Origin: an uncultured Christensenella sp. | GTDB taxonomy: Bacteria > Bacillota > Clostridia > Christensenellales > Pumilibacteraceae | Assembly: GCA_910577435.1 (NCBI GenBank) | Contig: CAJTLV010000003.1 | Location: 62,001-126,000 of the forward strand | Reading direction: 5' to 3' | Length of the DNA stretch: 64,000 nt | Shown here: positions 9,310 to 18,343 of the stretch, piece after piece | Numbering within the stretch: position 1 is the first letter of the stretch | How the letters are laid out: every line of letters begins with the position of its first letter | Notes under the pieces: generated by a model | Database searches by the model: none | Told to the model about the DNA's origin: nothing | What the model saw: the letters and a program-made list of their open reading frames with translations, nothing else | Made by a program: the position numbers and the translations under genes

Positions 9310-10515
9310 CTATTTATCGAAATCGGTCAACATATGACCCATTTTATCGTGTTTAGTTTTCAAGTAGAACTCGTCGAATTCGGTCGGCTCTATTTCGATC
9401 GGAACGCGTTCCGCGATTTTCAGCCCAAACTCGCCGAGCTGATATACTTTATCGGGATTGTTCGTGAGCAGCCTCAAACTTTTGATACCCAAATCGCGCA
9501 ATATTTGCGCGCCGATATAATATTCGCGCGCGTCGGCGGCAAATCCCAATGCGATATTCGCTTCCATCGTATCCATTCCGCGATCTTGCAACTCGTAGGC
9601 GCGCAGTTTATTTATAAGTCCTATGCCGCGCCCTTCCTGCCGCATATACAAAAGCACGCCGCGCCCTTCTCGTTCTATCATCGAAAGCGCCGAAGCGAGT
9701 TGTTGCCCGCAGTCGCATTTGAGCGAACCGAACACATCGCCCGTCAAACATTCCGAATGAACGCGGCAAAGCACGTTTTCGCCCGACGCGTCGCCCTTTA
9801 CGAGCGCAACGTGATGTTCGCCGTTCAGTCTGTTTACATATCCGTATGCCGTGAATACACCGTATTTTGTCGGAAGGTTTGTCACAGCCACCCTGTCCAC
9901 AAGTTTTTCGCGACATTTACGGTATTCGGCAAGATCTTTTATCGTTATGAACTTAATACCGAATTTCCGCGCAAGCCCGAAAAGATCTTCCGTGCGCATC
10001 ATCGTGCCGTCGTCAGCCATTATCTCGCAACACAGTCCGCACTCTTTAAGTCCCGCCAAACGACAAAGATCGACCGTCGCTTCCGTATGCCCGCGCCGCT
10101 CCAAAACTCCGCCCCGACGAGCAAGCAACGGAAACATATGACCGGGACGTCTGAAATCTTCTGGCTTCACATTGTCGGAAACGCACTTCATTGCGGTCAC
10201 GGACCGCTCGAACGCCGAAATGCCCGTCGTCGTATCGACGCTGTCTATCGAAATTGTGAACGCCGTCGCGTGATTATCCGTATTCTGCGTCGTCATCTGC
10301 GGAAGCGCGAGCTTATTTACGTAATATTCTGACATCGGCATACAGATAAGACCTTTGCCGTGTGTGGCCATAAAATTGACGTTCTCGCACGTAGCGAACT
10401 GCGCCGCACAGATAAAATCGCCCTCGTTCTCGCGGTCGGGATCGTCTGTCACCAGAATGATCTTCCCGTTTTTCAGCGCATCGAGCGCCTCGTCTATACT
10501 GTCGAATTTATTCAT
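9310..10515 (-). CDS. ribBA: Bifunctional 3,4-dihydroxy-2-butanone-4-phosphate synthase / GTP cyclohydrolase II
   Basis: 401 residues. The N-terminal half (about 1-200) is the RibB domain, which makes the four-carbon unit from ribulose 5-phosphate (DDPDRENEGDF motif near residue 25, GHTEATVDL near 140). The C-terminal half is RibA, which opens GTP; its zinc cysteines are in the segment CLTGDVFGSLKCDCG. The longer frame starts 36 bases upstream, but AGGAGGAATT sits directly before the ATG at 10515, so that start is chosen. Third gene of the rib operon, 23 bases after ribE. Confidence 0.96.
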   Translation of the reverse strand: MNKFDSIDEALDALKNGKIILVTDDPDRENEGDFICAAQFATCENVNFMATHGKGLICMPMSEYYVNKLALPQMTTQNTDNHATAFTISIDSVDTTTGISAFERSVTAMKCVSDNVKPEDFRRPGHMFPLLARRGGVLERRGHTEATVDLCRLAGLKECGLCCEIMADDGTMMRTEDLFGLARKFGIKFITIKDLAEYRKCREKLVDRVAVTNLPTKYGVFTAYGYVNRLNGEHHVALVKGDASGENVLCRVHSECLTGDVFGSLKCDCGQQLASALSMIEREGRGVLLYMRQEGRGIGLINKLRAYELQDRGMDTMEANIALGFAADAREYYIGAQILRDLGIKSLRLLTNNPDKVYQLGEFGLKIAERVPIEIEPTEFDEFYLKTKHDKMGHMLTDFDK

Positions 10516-10538
10516 AATTCCTCCTGTTCGTATCTTTG

Positions 10539-11171
10539 TCAAAAGCCGCACTCTGCGAGCAGTTCGACCGAAACGCCCCGTCGTTCACTGCCGTTTTGTG
10601 CGACTGCGTATTTGCCTATTATATCGGTCTCTAAATTCACCTCGTCACCGACACGCCGCGACGGCAACACCGTATTTTCGAGCGTGTGCGGTATCGTAGA
10701 CACAACAAATCCGCGCGGAGTTTTTTTCGCTACCGTCAAACTTATTCCGTCGACGGCGACCGAGCCTTTTTCGACAACTCCGCGAAGTAAATTTCGATCG
10801 GCTGTTATTTCGTACAATACGGCTATCCCGTCGCGGCGAATACCCACTATCCGCCCCATACCGTCGACGTGTCCCGTGACTATATGCCCGCCCAGCCTAC
10901 CGTCCGCACGCACCGCCCGTTCCAAGTCGACGCACACGTTTACCGACAGCTTTCCGAGCGTGGAACGTCTCAATGTTTCGCCCATAATATCCGCCGTAAA
11001 GAGCTCCTTGCCGATCTCCGTCACGGTAAGGCACACGCCGTTGACAGAAATGCTGTCACCTGTTTTCGTGCCGCCTAACACCGTTTTCGCCCGAATTACG
11101 ATATTAGCGCCGTCGGTTTTGCGAACTATGCACTCGACGACGCCTATCTCCTCGATTATTCCCGTGAACAT
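10539..11171 (-). CDS. ribE: Riboflavin synthase, alpha subunit
   Basis: 210 residues. Dismutates two molecules of dimethyl-ribityllumazine to riboflavin plus a pyrimidine, in the cytosol as a trimer. Seen: the hallmark N-terminus MFTGIIEEIG and two similar lumazine-binding beta-barrel halves, each with a GDSISVNGVCLTV / GSVAVDGISLTV type signature (about residues 38-49 and 136-147). Its start overlaps the end of ribD by 16 bases, which suggests translational coupling. Second gene of the operon. Confidence 0.96.
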   Translation of the reverse strand: MFTGIIEEIGVVECIVRKTDGANIVIRAKTVLGGTKTGDSISVNGVCLTVTEIGKELFTADIMGETLRRSTLGKLSVNVCVDLERAVRADGRLGGHIVTGHVDGMGRIVGIRRDGIAVLYEITADRNLLRGVVEKGSVAVDGISLTVAKKTPRGFVVSTIPHTLENTVLPSRRVGDEVNLETDIIGKYAVAQNGSERRGVSVELLAECGF

Positions 11172-12250
11172 TTCACATCCCCCTCGATCATAATGTCAGA
11201 GCCGAACGTGTGAAATTTTACGTCGGCGACCGATACGCAATCGCACACTTCCGCAATACCGTCGCCGCCGACGGGAGACGGAGCATCGATCCCGCCGAAA
11301 ATTTTCGGCGCGACAAACGCGTAAACTTTTCGAGCGTGTCCGCCGCTCACGACCGAAGCGATCAGCTCGCCCCCGCCCTCGACAAGCACGCTGTCTATAC
11401 CGCGCCCGCCCAATTTTTTCAACAGCTCGGTAAAACTCGCGCGACCTTTTTCGTCGCGCGGCACGTTTACGATCTCGCACCCCGCGTCGGCATACGGCAC
11501 GTACCGATCGTCGCTTGCGCTCGTAGCAATGACGGTTTCGATTTCGTGCGCCGTTCGCACGATAACGGACGACAACGGGGTACGTAAAGACGTGTCGCAG
11601 ATGATTCGCAACGGATTTTTACCGCCGGTGCGGCAAGTAAGCGACGGATCGTCCGCTATGACCGTTCCCACGCCGACGGCGACCGCAGAATATCTGTTTC
11701 GCAGTCCGTGTACGAACTTCCGCGACTGCTCGTTCGTTATCCACTCGGACTGCCCCGTTTTCGTCGCTATTTTTCCGTCGAGCGTCATCGCGTACTTGAC
11801 GGCAACAAACGGAAGTCCTGTCGTTACGAACGAGAAAAATATCTCGTTCAGCCTGTCGCACTTTTCTTTGAGTATGCCGACGTCGACGCGTATTCCGCTG
11901 TTTCGAAGCGCAACTATCCCCTTACCGCAGACGAGCGGATTCGGGTCGGTCGACCCGACGACCACTCGCGAGATACCCGCCTCGATAATAGCGTCGATAC
12001 AGGGCGGCTGTTTGCCTTGATGGCAGCACGGTTCGAGCGTGACGTACATAGTCGCGCCGTGCGGCGAACTAATGCAGTTTTTTATGGCGTTTCGCTCGGC
12101 GTGAAGCGCGCCGTATCTTTCGTGAAATCCGCGCCCTATTATTTCGTCTCCGTCGACGATCACCGCGCCGACGAGCGGATTGGGCGAAGTCAGACCCTCG
12201 CCGCGCTCGGCAAGCTCAACCGCTATCGCCATATAATCGTTATCCGTCAT
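11156..12250 (-). CDS. ribD: Bifunctional diaminohydroxyphosphoribosylaminopyrimidine deaminase / reductase
   Basis: 364 residues. The N-terminal cytidine-deaminase-like domain shows the zinc and proton-shuttle motif HAERNAIKNC (about 49-58) and PCCHQGKQPPC (about 73-83). The C-terminal reductase domain (about 145-364) has the EGGGELIASV loop and binds NADPH. It carries out steps two and three of riboflavin synthesis. First gene of the rib operon; a GAGG ribosome site lies nine bases before the ATG and is inside a 20-base palindrome, so its access can be controlled. The FMN riboswitch is 100 bases upstream. Confidence 0.95.
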   Translation of the reverse strand: MTDNDYMAIAVELAERGEGLTSPNPLVGAVIVDGDEIIGRGFHERYGALHAERNAIKNCISSPHGATMYVTLEPCCHQGKQPPCIDAIIEAGISRVVVGSTDPNPLVCGKGIVALRNSGIRVDVGILKEKCDRLNEIFFSFVTTGLPFVAVKYAMTLDGKIATKTGQSEWITNEQSRKFVHGLRNRYSAVAVGVGTVIADDPSLTCRTGGKNPLRIICDTSLRTPLSSVIVRTAHEIETVIATSASDDRYVPYADAGCEIVNVPRDEKGRASFTELLKKLGGRGIDSVLVEGGGELIASVVSGGHARKVYAFVAPKIFGGIDAPSPVGGDGIAEVCDCVSVADVKFHTFGSDIMIEGDVKCSRE

Positions 12251-12259
12251 ACAAAAACA

Positions 12260-12279
12260 CCTCGAAGTATACTTCGAGG
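12260..12279 (-). promoter_or_regulatory. Palindromic hairpin covering the ribD ribosome site
   Basis: A perfect 20-base palindrome (CCTCGAAGTA with its complement). On the minus strand the 3' arm ends in CGAGG, the only ribosome-binding sequence for ribD, followed by TGTTTTTGT and the ATG. If folded, it hides the ribosome site; the T-run also makes it terminator-like. Confidence 0.6.
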
Positions 12280-12300
12280 CAATGAAAACGTTCCTTAATC

Positions 12301-12327
12301 AAAAACTCCGGAACGAAAATTCCGGAG
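12301..12327 (-). terminator. Riboswitch-controlled intrinsic terminator
   Basis: Minus strand CTCCGGAA, loop TTTTCG, TTCCGGAG, then TTTTT: an 8-bp GC-rich stem and U-run between the FMN aptamer and ribD. This is the expected place of the expression platform that stops transcription when FMN is bound. Confidence 0.85.
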
Positions 12328-12351
12328 CAATACGACTAAAAAACCGCGTAA

Positions 12352-12467
12352 TATCTTCTTTCATCCGGACTGTACCGTCGGCTTCGGAATCACACCGAAT
12401 CTGCGGTCGCAACTGCGACGCTCGTGGGCTTTACCACCGGTAGGGAATTTCACCCTGCCCCGAAGAT
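12352..12467 (-). ncRNA. FMN riboswitch (RFN element)
   Basis: Minus strand. Conserved RFN blocks are present in order: ATCTTCGGGGCAGGGTGAAA, TTCCCTACCGGTGGTAAAGC, CCACGAGC, GATTCGGTG, GATTCCGAAGCCGACGGTAC, AGTCCGGATGAAAGAAGAT. The first and last blocks pair as P1 (ATCTTC with GAAGAT). It binds flavin mononucleotide and lies in the leader of ribD-ribE-ribBA-ribH, directly after a consensus promoter and before an intrinsic terminator, so high FMN should lower rib expression. Confidence 0.97.
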
Positions 12468-12482
12468 TATTCTGTTATCTTG

Positions 12483-12511
12483 ATTATAGTACCGATACTC
12501 GCCTTTGTCAA
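12483..12511 (-). promoter_or_regulatory. Consensus promoter of the rib operon
   Basis: Minus strand TTGACA (12506-12511), 17-bp spacer, TATAAT (12483-12488): a perfect sigma-A promoter that starts transcription just before the FMN aptamer. Confidence 0.88.
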
Positions 12512-12537
12512 GTACTTTTCAAAAAAATTTACGCATT

Positions 12538-13377
12538 TTAATTGCGCGCCTTAAACCCTCTGTCTGACAGAAAATCAAGCGCGAGCTCCACCCACGCGGA
12601 CACGCTCGCGAACGCGGTATCGCCCGCGCCGTCGTCGTGCGTTTCGTCGCTTATGAGGCTCAATCCGTGCCAGCCTTTCTCGAATATATGCAATCCGAAC
12701 GGCACGCCGCACTTCAAATATGCGGACGCGAGCAACAGCGAATTGACAACAGGCACGCCGTCGTCCTCGAACGTGTGCCATATGAACGCGGGTGCGCTGT
12801 CCTTCGTCACGCGCTTTTCGACGGACAGCCTGTCGCGCAGGCTCACGTCGCCGCCCGTAATTATCTCGCGCGTTCCTCCGTGCGTCGCAGCGCTCATAGT
12901 AACGACGGGATACGATAAAACCACCGCGTCCGGTCTACACTGCTCGGCGGGAATCGCGAGCGCTTTCGCTATCGCATCGTCTCCGAACATCGTAGCGAGC
13001 GAACCGACCAAATGTCCGCCCGCAGAAAAGCCGATCGCGCCGACGTGATTAACGTCGACGGAATAGCGCTCCGCATTGCGCCGTATATACGCCACCGCCG
13101 CCGCGCTCTCTATAAGCGCCGTCGGGAACGGTTTGTTTACCGTGTATTCGAGCAGAAACGCAGAATATCCCTTACTTAAAAACCGAATAGCGACAGGCTC
13201 GCCCTCGCGCTCCGAGCGGAAAGCATAACCGCCGCCCGGACACACTATCATTGCGGGACGGATCTTAGGCTTGATTTCGGTGTTCGCTTTCGGCACGTAA
13301 CAGGTCAAATACCCGTCGCAACCATCTGTCCGTTCAAGCCCGAATTCTTTATAAAGATCTATTCTTTCGCAATTCAT
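12538..13377 (-). CDS. Alpha/beta hydrolase, acetyl-esterase-like (BD-FAE/Aes group)
   Basis: 279 residues. An esterase of the kind often found beside glycosidases, where it removes acetyl or feruloyl groups from oligosaccharides. Seen: oxyanion-region CPGGGY (46-51), the nucleophile elbow GFSAGGH (116-122, Ser118), a likely acid in HTFEDDGVPV, and a His in KGWHGLSL near residue 250. No signal peptide: cytoplasmic. It follows the GH36 gene by 14 bases on the same strand, so the two are probably co-transcribed and act on the same glycan. Exact ester substrate unknown. Confidence 0.85.
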   Translation of the reverse strand: MNCERIDLYKEFGLERTDGCDGYLTCYVPKANTEIKPKIRPAMIVCPGGGYAFRSEREGEPVAIRFLSKGYSAFLLEYTVNKPFPTALIESAAAVAYIRRNAERYSVDVNHVGAIGFSAGGHLVGSLATMFGDDAIAKALAIPAEQCRPDAVVLSYPVVTMSAATHGGTREIITGGDVSLRDRLSVEKRVTKDSAPAFIWHTFEDDGVPVVNSLLLASAYLKCGVPFGLHIFEKGWHGLSLISDETHDDGAGDTAFASVSAWVELALDFLSDRGFKARN

Positions 13378-13391
13378 AAGTATACCTCCGA

Positions 13392-15560
13392 TCAGTTTAT
13401 CTTTTCCAACACCCAGCGGAAACCGCCGTAATCGGGTAAACGCGGCAACAGCACGCCGATCGCCTCCAAAGTTTTGCCGCTCGCGGTAATTCCGAGTTCG
13501 TGAATTTTGTACGTACCGTTCCGATCGAGACCGACAAGTTTGACTACGTTATCTAAGTCGCACGGTACGCCTCTGTGCCGTTCGCCGACGATGTACGCGC
13601 GCGATTTATCTTTCGACACCAGCATTTCGCAAAAATAATTGTCCGTAAACGGGTCGCACAGTCTATACAGATCGCCGCCGAGAACTATGTCCTCTATATC
13701 GAGATAATCACTGACTTGCGCGCGAACCGCCGCCTTTTCTTCGTCGGTAAGCGCCGTAGGATCGAGTTCGTAACCCGTCGCGCCGAGCGACGCTATCACG
13801 CCGCGCGTAGCAAATGGGGTCATGCGCTGTGTCTGATGGTTGGGGCATGCCGACACGTGACAACTCATAGCAGAAACGGGATAGCACATAGACGTTCCCC
13901 ACTGTATCTTTGTGCGTTCGTAAGCATCGGTATCGTCGCTCGTCCAAATCTGCGGGAAGTAATACAGCATACCGCCGTCAAACCGTCCGCCGCCGCCCGC
14001 GCACCCCTCGAAGAATATGTGCGGGAACGCGCCGGTCAGTCTGTCGGCAAGGTCGTACACGCCCAGCATATATCTGTGCGCAACCTCGCCCTGCCTGTCG
14101 CAAGGCAACGACGCGGAATAGAATTCCGTAAGACAGCGGTTAAAATCCCACTTGACGTAATCGATACGGCAACTTTCGAGAACGCTTTTTACCACATTAA
14201 AGATATGATCGACAACCTCTTTGCGCGTAAAATCCAGCACCAATTGGTTGCGACTGCGGCAGGGCGTGACGCCTGATTTAGTCATCGCATAGTCGGGGTG
14301 CGCGCGGAACAGCTCACTGTCCTCGCTTATCATCTCCGGCTCCAACCACAATCCGAATTTAAGACCGACCGACTTACACTTCTCGCTCACGGCTTTAAGT
14401 CCGCCGCGTAGTTTTTCAGTATTGACGAACCAATCGCCGAGCGAACTTTTATCATCGTCGCGGCGACCGAACCAACCGTCGTCGAGAACGAAAGTATCCA
14501 CGCCGAGATTGGCGGCTTCGTCGATAATGCCGAACAGCTTATTCGTATCGAAATCGAAATATGTCGCTTCCCAATTGTTAAGCACGATCGGGCGGTGGGC
14601 GTTTACTTTTTTGGGATCGATTATATAGTTGCGGAAAAAATCCGCATACTCGCGCGACATCTCGCCGAGACCGCAACGGGAATAACACAGCGCCGCCTGC
14701 GGCGTAACGAAAGTCTCGCCGCCGTTCAGTTTCCAGCCGAAATCGAAATCATTTATGCCGCCTTGTACGCGCAACATACCGTACTGCGACTTTTCGGCTA
14801 GGATCGCGAACGATCCGCTGTATAACAGATTAAAACCGTAGCACTCGCCCGCCGTTTCGGTCGTATGCCGTCTTATAAGCGCGGCGAACGGGTTCATTTG
14901 GTGTGACGACGCGCCGCGCGCCGACTCTATACGAACCGTTCCGTAATCTATTTCGGTCGTTATCGGCGTGCGCTCCGCCGCCCACCGACCGGCAAGTCGC
15001 ATTATCGAAAAATCCGCGTCGGCAAATTCGGTACAGAACGAATAGGCGCGCGCCAAGTCGACGGCGGTTTTTCCGGCGTTGCGTATTTCCGCGTTTCGAA
15101 CAAGCACGTCGCTGTCGTCGAAAACGGTATAATTGAGTTTTATCTCCGCCGTAGAAAGCTCGTCGGCAAGCGTTATCGCAAGCGTTTCTCCGCCGCGACG
15201 GATGTGCGGCATCCCGTCGACGCTCGGCGAACCTTTATAAATCTTATGCGATTTGTAAACGAACCGCGACGCGCGAAATCCGTCACCGCCGATAATCACG
15301 GCGGACGGCGCACGGTAATCGCCGTGACCGAAACAGGCATATTCGCATGGCATTCCGTCCTGTTGCGCGTCTACATTAAAGTCGTTCGGATCGGGAGACT
15401 TATTCCCCGCGTAACGGTCGGAAAACAGATACCCGTCGCCATCGGCGGGCATACCGTAATGCACGGTCTGCAAAAATCCGGCGCGATTTACGAACATAAT
15501 ATAGCTGAATCGTTTTCCCGTCAATATAAATGCGCGGTGCGCGCCGTCGTATTCTATCAT
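13392..15560 (-). CDS. GH36 alpha-galactosidase
   Basis: 722 residues, typical for bacterial GH36 (tetrameric raffinose/melibiose type). Seen: N-terminal beta-supersandwich (1-320), LNNWEATYFD (327-336), FVLDDGWFG (357-365), the nucleophile motif YVKWDFNR (468-475, Asp472) and the acid/base motif WTSDDTDAYER (539-549, Asp542). It hydrolyses terminal alpha-galactosides in the cytosol. Middle gene of a likely three-gene unit (membrane protein, GH36, esterase) with gaps of 26 and 14 bases. Gene symbol not assigned because several names (rafA, agaN, melA) are used for this family. Confidence 0.95.
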   Translation of the reverse strand: MIEYDGAHRAFILTGKRFSYIMFVNRAGFLQTVHYGMPADGDGYLFSDRYAGNKSPDPNDFNVDAQQDGMPCEYACFGHGDYRAPSAVIIGGDGFRASRFVYKSHKIYKGSPSVDGMPHIRRGGETLAITLADELSTAEIKLNYTVFDDSDVLVRNAEIRNAGKTAVDLARAYSFCTEFADADFSIMRLAGRWAAERTPITTEIDYGTVRIESARGASSHQMNPFAALIRRHTTETAGECYGFNLLYSGSFAILAEKSQYGMLRVQGGINDFDFGWKLNGGETFVTPQAALCYSRCGLGEMSREYADFFRNYIIDPKKVNAHRPIVLNNWEATYFDFDTNKLFGIIDEAANLGVDTFVLDDGWFGRRDDDKSSLGDWFVNTEKLRGGLKAVSEKCKSVGLKFGLWLEPEMISEDSELFRAHPDYAMTKSGVTPCRSRNQLVLDFTRKEVVDHIFNVVKSVLESCRIDYVKWDFNRCLTEFYSASLPCDRQGEVAHRYMLGVYDLADRLTGAFPHIFFEGCAGGGGRFDGGMLYYFPQIWTSDDTDAYERTKIQWGTSMCYPVSAMSCHVSACPNHQTQRMTPFATRGVIASLGATGYELDPTALTDEEKAAVRAQVSDYLDIEDIVLGGDLYRLCDPFTDNYFCEMLVSKDKSRAYIVGERHRGVPCDLDNVVKLVGLDRNGTYKIHELGITASGKTLEAIGVLLPRLPDYGGFRWVLEKIN

Positions 15561-15586
15561 ATGAAAAATCCTTATAAGAGTTCGAA

Positions 15587-16939
15587 TTATTGCTCTTGCG
15601 GCGGTGCGGCTCCGTCGTCAACGCTTGCGCCGTCGTCGCCGAGATCGTCACGCACAGTCTGTTTGTTCTTCCGCGCCGAAACTATCTCGATGACGGCCTG
15701 CACTATCGTGCGCACGGCAAACACCGCAACAAACACGTAGAGAGTATACATATACGCCGAACTTCGCGAGAAAAGCCGCGAGAAAATTATCGCCGAGATA
15801 AACGCCGCCGCGCCGGATACGAACAGAAACGAGCCGACCGTCTTTAACGCGCCCCAAACTCCGTTGACGTGATCCGAATGTCCGAATTTCCCCGCGAGTA
15901 TAAGCACGACAACGGTAACTGCGAAAGCTATCAGCAAAAACGGCAACGCTGTCATCAGGTTTACAAAATACAATCCCGCATCGATACTCCGCACGGACGA
16001 AAATACGCCGCCGATAAACCCGTCGAGCGCCGACGCCGCGTCTTGCGGAGCCGTTTCCGCCGTCAACGCGATATTCGCATTACCGTAATTCCCGTCGATG
16101 AGCATCGAAATGCCCTTGTCGTTGACGAACGCGCATACGCATCTGTCGTCCAGCATCATCATATACCGACTGTCGACGTCGAGACGTAAAAGCCGCATAT
16201 AGTACGATCTGAGCGTCGGCGCACCGCCGTACGCGTCCTGCGCGAGCGCGGGGTAACGCGCCGAAATATACAGACAATATATCTCGTCCGCATAAACCGC
16301 TTCGGTAAGTTCTCCCGCCTCTTTTTTTTCTTTCAGTTCCGCAAACTTCGACGCAATATCTTCATCGTACCCGTCGGCGCCTTCCGCAGACGCTCCTTCC
16401 AGATACGCAACGTACTCCGAATGCGCTACGGATGTGTCCAACCTCTCGCCGCTGTATTCGATGTCTAACGAGTAACCGCTCTTTTCGTCTTCGGGCAGCT
16501 CGGAATATTCGGCTTCCGTTATTTCCTTGCCGTCCTTGCTTTTGTAGTACGCAGTAAATTCGGCGAACGTCGAGCCTGCGGGTCTGAAATCGATGATAAG
16601 CTCGTATCCGTTCCTGCGGTAAACGCCGTCGCGGTAAGAATTCACGGTTTCCCTGTCGAGTATCGCTGCTTCGGGAACGCCGTCATCGACCGAAAATTGT
16701 ATGCGGCTTTCGGAATCATCCGCAAAAGCCGCGTACAAAAAATCGCGAAACTCGTCAGCCGTCTTATAATGCGTTCCAAACGACGTCGAATAGCCGAGCA
16801 TCATTCCGCCGAACAAAAGAACAAACGCCGAAATTGCGCCCAAAAGAGCGTTCAGAGCGCGGCGCGATGTTGCCTCTCTCGAATACCTGACCGTAAAGAA
16901 AGCCAGCGAGTAAAACTTTAACCATTGCAAGAATTTCAT
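15587..16939 (-). CDS. Membrane protein of unknown function with large extracytoplasmic loop
   Basis: 450 residues, not recognised. One transmembrane helix near residues 27-48, then a long soluble segment (about 50-320) rich in Asp, Tyr and Ala, then three C-terminal helices (ALPFLLIAFAVTVVVLIL, FLFVSGAAAFISAIIF, LYVFVAVFAVRTIVQAVI) and a charged tail. It looks like a membrane-anchored extracytoplasmic domain. The frame extends to a GTG six codons upstream, but that overlaps the -10 box, so the ATG at 16939 is preferred. It lies upstream of the GH36-esterase pair and may be transcribed with them, though no transporter motif is visible. Confidence 0.7.
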   Translation of the reverse strand: MKFLQWLKFYSLAFFTVRYSREATSRRALNALLGAISAFVLLFGGMMLGYSTSFGTHYKTADEFRDFLYAAFADDSESRIQFSVDDGVPEAAILDRETVNSYRDGVYRRNGYELIIDFRPAGSTFAEFTAYYKSKDGKEITEAEYSELPEDEKSGYSLDIEYSGERLDTSVAHSEYVAYLEGASAEGADGYDEDIASKFAELKEKKEAGELTEAVYADEIYCLYISARYPALAQDAYGGAPTLRSYYMRLLRLDVDSRYMMMLDDRCVCAFVNDKGISMLIDGNYGNANIALTAETAPQDAASALDGFIGGVFSSVRSIDAGLYFVNLMTALPFLLIAFAVTVVVLILAGKFGHSDHVNGVWGALKTVGSFLFVSGAAAFISAIIFSRLFSRSSAYMYTLYVFVAVFAVRTIVQAVIEIVSARKNKQTVRDDLGDDGASVDDGAAPPQEQ

Positions 16940-16947
16940 TACTCGGT

Positions 16948-16976
16948 ATTGTAACACAACGCAGGCAGAAAGGCAA
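16948..16976 (-). promoter_or_regulatory. Predicted promoter placed for a leaderless mRNA
   Basis: Minus strand TTGCCT (16971-16976), 17-bp spacer, TACAAT (16948-16953). Only 8 bases separate the -10 box from the ATG at 16939, so transcription would begin at or just before the start codon; no ribosome site is seen. Confidence 0.55.
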
Positions 16977-17013
16977 CAAAATACGGCAGAAATGCCCGAT
17001 CTGTCTTTCGCAG

Positions 17014-18012
17014 TTACGAAAGAATCGTTCGTTCCAAACGAGCGTCAATATCCGACGGTACTTTCACGGGCAACTCCCATATAATAATAACGCCGTTTGC
17101 CAGATGCTCCCCGTAATCGTCGTAATCGTTTTTGTATTCGTCAATGCAAATTTCGGTCGTTACGAAATCGCCTATATAAAATCCCCATTGCGGAACGTAA
17201 CAATAACCGACATCACCCGCGAAAGCGCCGGCAACGTAAAGACTGTGCGTCTCGAAAAAACCGTCATCGTATTCGGTCGCAAAGTCGTCGAATCCCATTC
17301 CGTCGTTGCGACTTCCAAGCGTATACGCGTCGCTATATCGAATACGAAAAGCATCTATATCCGCAACGTCGTTAAAAATAATCGGACCGAAATCCTCGAC
17401 CCTTTCGCAGAACGCCTTTTTGTATTCGAATTCGTCGCCGAGATAGCAGGAAACATAATCGAAATTTATACCGACCCGTTTATACGGGCAACCGCTGTAA
17501 TATCCGTCGTCAACGTTAAGTCTGTCATTCTTTTTATTGATTATATCAAACTGCGTGAAACCGATTTTCTGCGGATCGCACTTGTTACGCACATCGCTGT
17601 AATACGAATAGTAATCGAAAGTCACTTTATACTCGTCTGTGGTTGTAATTATATCGTAACGGCAACCAAAAAAATCGCGCGAGTTCGGTTGCTGAACGCC
17701 GAATGCCGCCCCCTCTCCGCCGTCGGATATTCTCTTGAACCGCACAGCGTCGCCTGTTATATAGTCGAACAGGGCTTCGACACTCTCGTCGAACCCGTCG
17801 AGATCGCATATATCCACATACCGAAATTCGGCTTTTACCGCATTTGTGTCTCGGCTTACTATCGCATTGCACAAACGTTGCATCGCGGCGTCGGTTATCT
17901 CCTTTTGATCTTTCGTAAGCCAATCGTCAAACAACGATGTGCAGGACGTCATAAACCCGAGCAAGAATACGATCAATGCCGTAAACGGTAAAATATGCAG
18001 ACACTTTCTCAT
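17014..18012 (-). CDS. Putative lipoprotein, unknown function (DUF5104-like)
   Basis: 332 residues from the ATG at 18012. The N-terminus RKCLHILPFTALIVFLLGF leads to a lipobox-like MTSC, so lipid attachment at Cys near residue 19 and an outer-face location are likely. The soluble part has a helical start (DQKEITDAAMQRLCNAI) resembling the beginning of DUF5104 lipoproteins, but I cannot confirm that family. An in-frame ATG at 18036 would add eight residues but would place the start inside the promoter. It is upstream of the membrane protein gene with a 74-base gap that holds a separate promoter. Confidence 0.7.
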   Translation of the reverse strand: MRKCLHILPFTALIVFLLGFMTSCTSLFDDWLTKDQKEITDAAMQRLCNAIVSRDTNAVKAEFRYVDICDLDGFDESVEALFDYITGDAVRFKRISDGGEGAAFGVQQPNSRDFFGCRYDIITTTDEYKVTFDYYSYYSDVRNKCDPQKIGFTQFDIINKKNDRLNVDDGYYSGCPYKRVGINFDYVSCYLGDEFEYKKAFCERVEDFGPIIFNDVADIDAFRIRYSDAYTLGSRNDGMGFDDFATEYDDGFFETHSLYVAGAFAGDVGYCYVPQWGFYIGDFVTTEICIDEYKNDYDDYGEHLANGVIIIWELPVKVPSDIDARLERTILS

Positions 18013-18021
18013 AACGCAAAT

Positions 18022-18050
18022 ATTATATATTATCATTCTTACAAAAACAA
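18022..18050 (-). promoter_or_regulatory. Predicted promoter of the lipoprotein gene, close to the ATG
   Basis: Minus strand TTGTTT (18045-18050), 17-bp spacer, TATAAT (18022-18027), only 9 bases before the ATG at 18012. This predicts a leader of about three bases or none. Confidence 0.55.
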
Positions 18051-18164
18051 TAATATAAGATTAAAAAAACATTAAATCCAGATTCAAACAATTACCCGCT
18101 AACCGATGCTTCCATTATCTTTTGTACGCAACGTCGGCGCGGAAGAAAACGGCGCAAAGAAAAA

Positions 18165-18184
18165 GAAACCGAAAATTCGGTTTC
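18165..18184 (-). terminator. Intrinsic terminator of tRNA-Leu
   Basis: Minus strand GAAACCGA-ATTT-TCGGTTTC followed by TTTTTCTTT, about 30 bases past the tRNA 3' end. Confidence 0.85.
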
Positions 18185-18213
18185 TCTGTCCGGGTGTTCG
18201 TATACCCCTGTCT

Positions 18214-18301
18214 TGGTGCCGGTGATCGGAGTCGAACCGATACGGGTTATTAGCCCACCGGATTTTGAGTCCGGCGCGTCTGCCAATTCCACCACACCGG
18301 C
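18214..18301 (-). tRNA. tRNA-Leu (anticodon CAA)
   Basis: 88 bases on the minus strand. Acceptor GCCGGTG pairs with CACCGGC, followed by A and an encoded CCA. D arm TGGTGGAATTGGCAGACGC, anticodon stem CCGGA/TCCGG around the loop CTCAAAA (anticodon CAA, reading TTG), a long class II variable arm (TGGGCTAATAACCCG) and GGTTCGACTCC T arm. Flanked by its own promoter and terminator. Confidence 0.97.
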
Positions 18302-18313
18302 AAAGCGTAATTC

Positions 18314-18343
18314 AGTGTACAATATTATTCGCCGGTTTGTCAA
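18314..18343 (-). promoter_or_regulatory. Predicted promoter of tRNA-Leu
   Basis: Minus strand TTGACA (18338-18343), 18-bp spacer, TACACT (18314-18319), about 12 bases before the mature tRNA 5' end. Confidence 0.7.
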
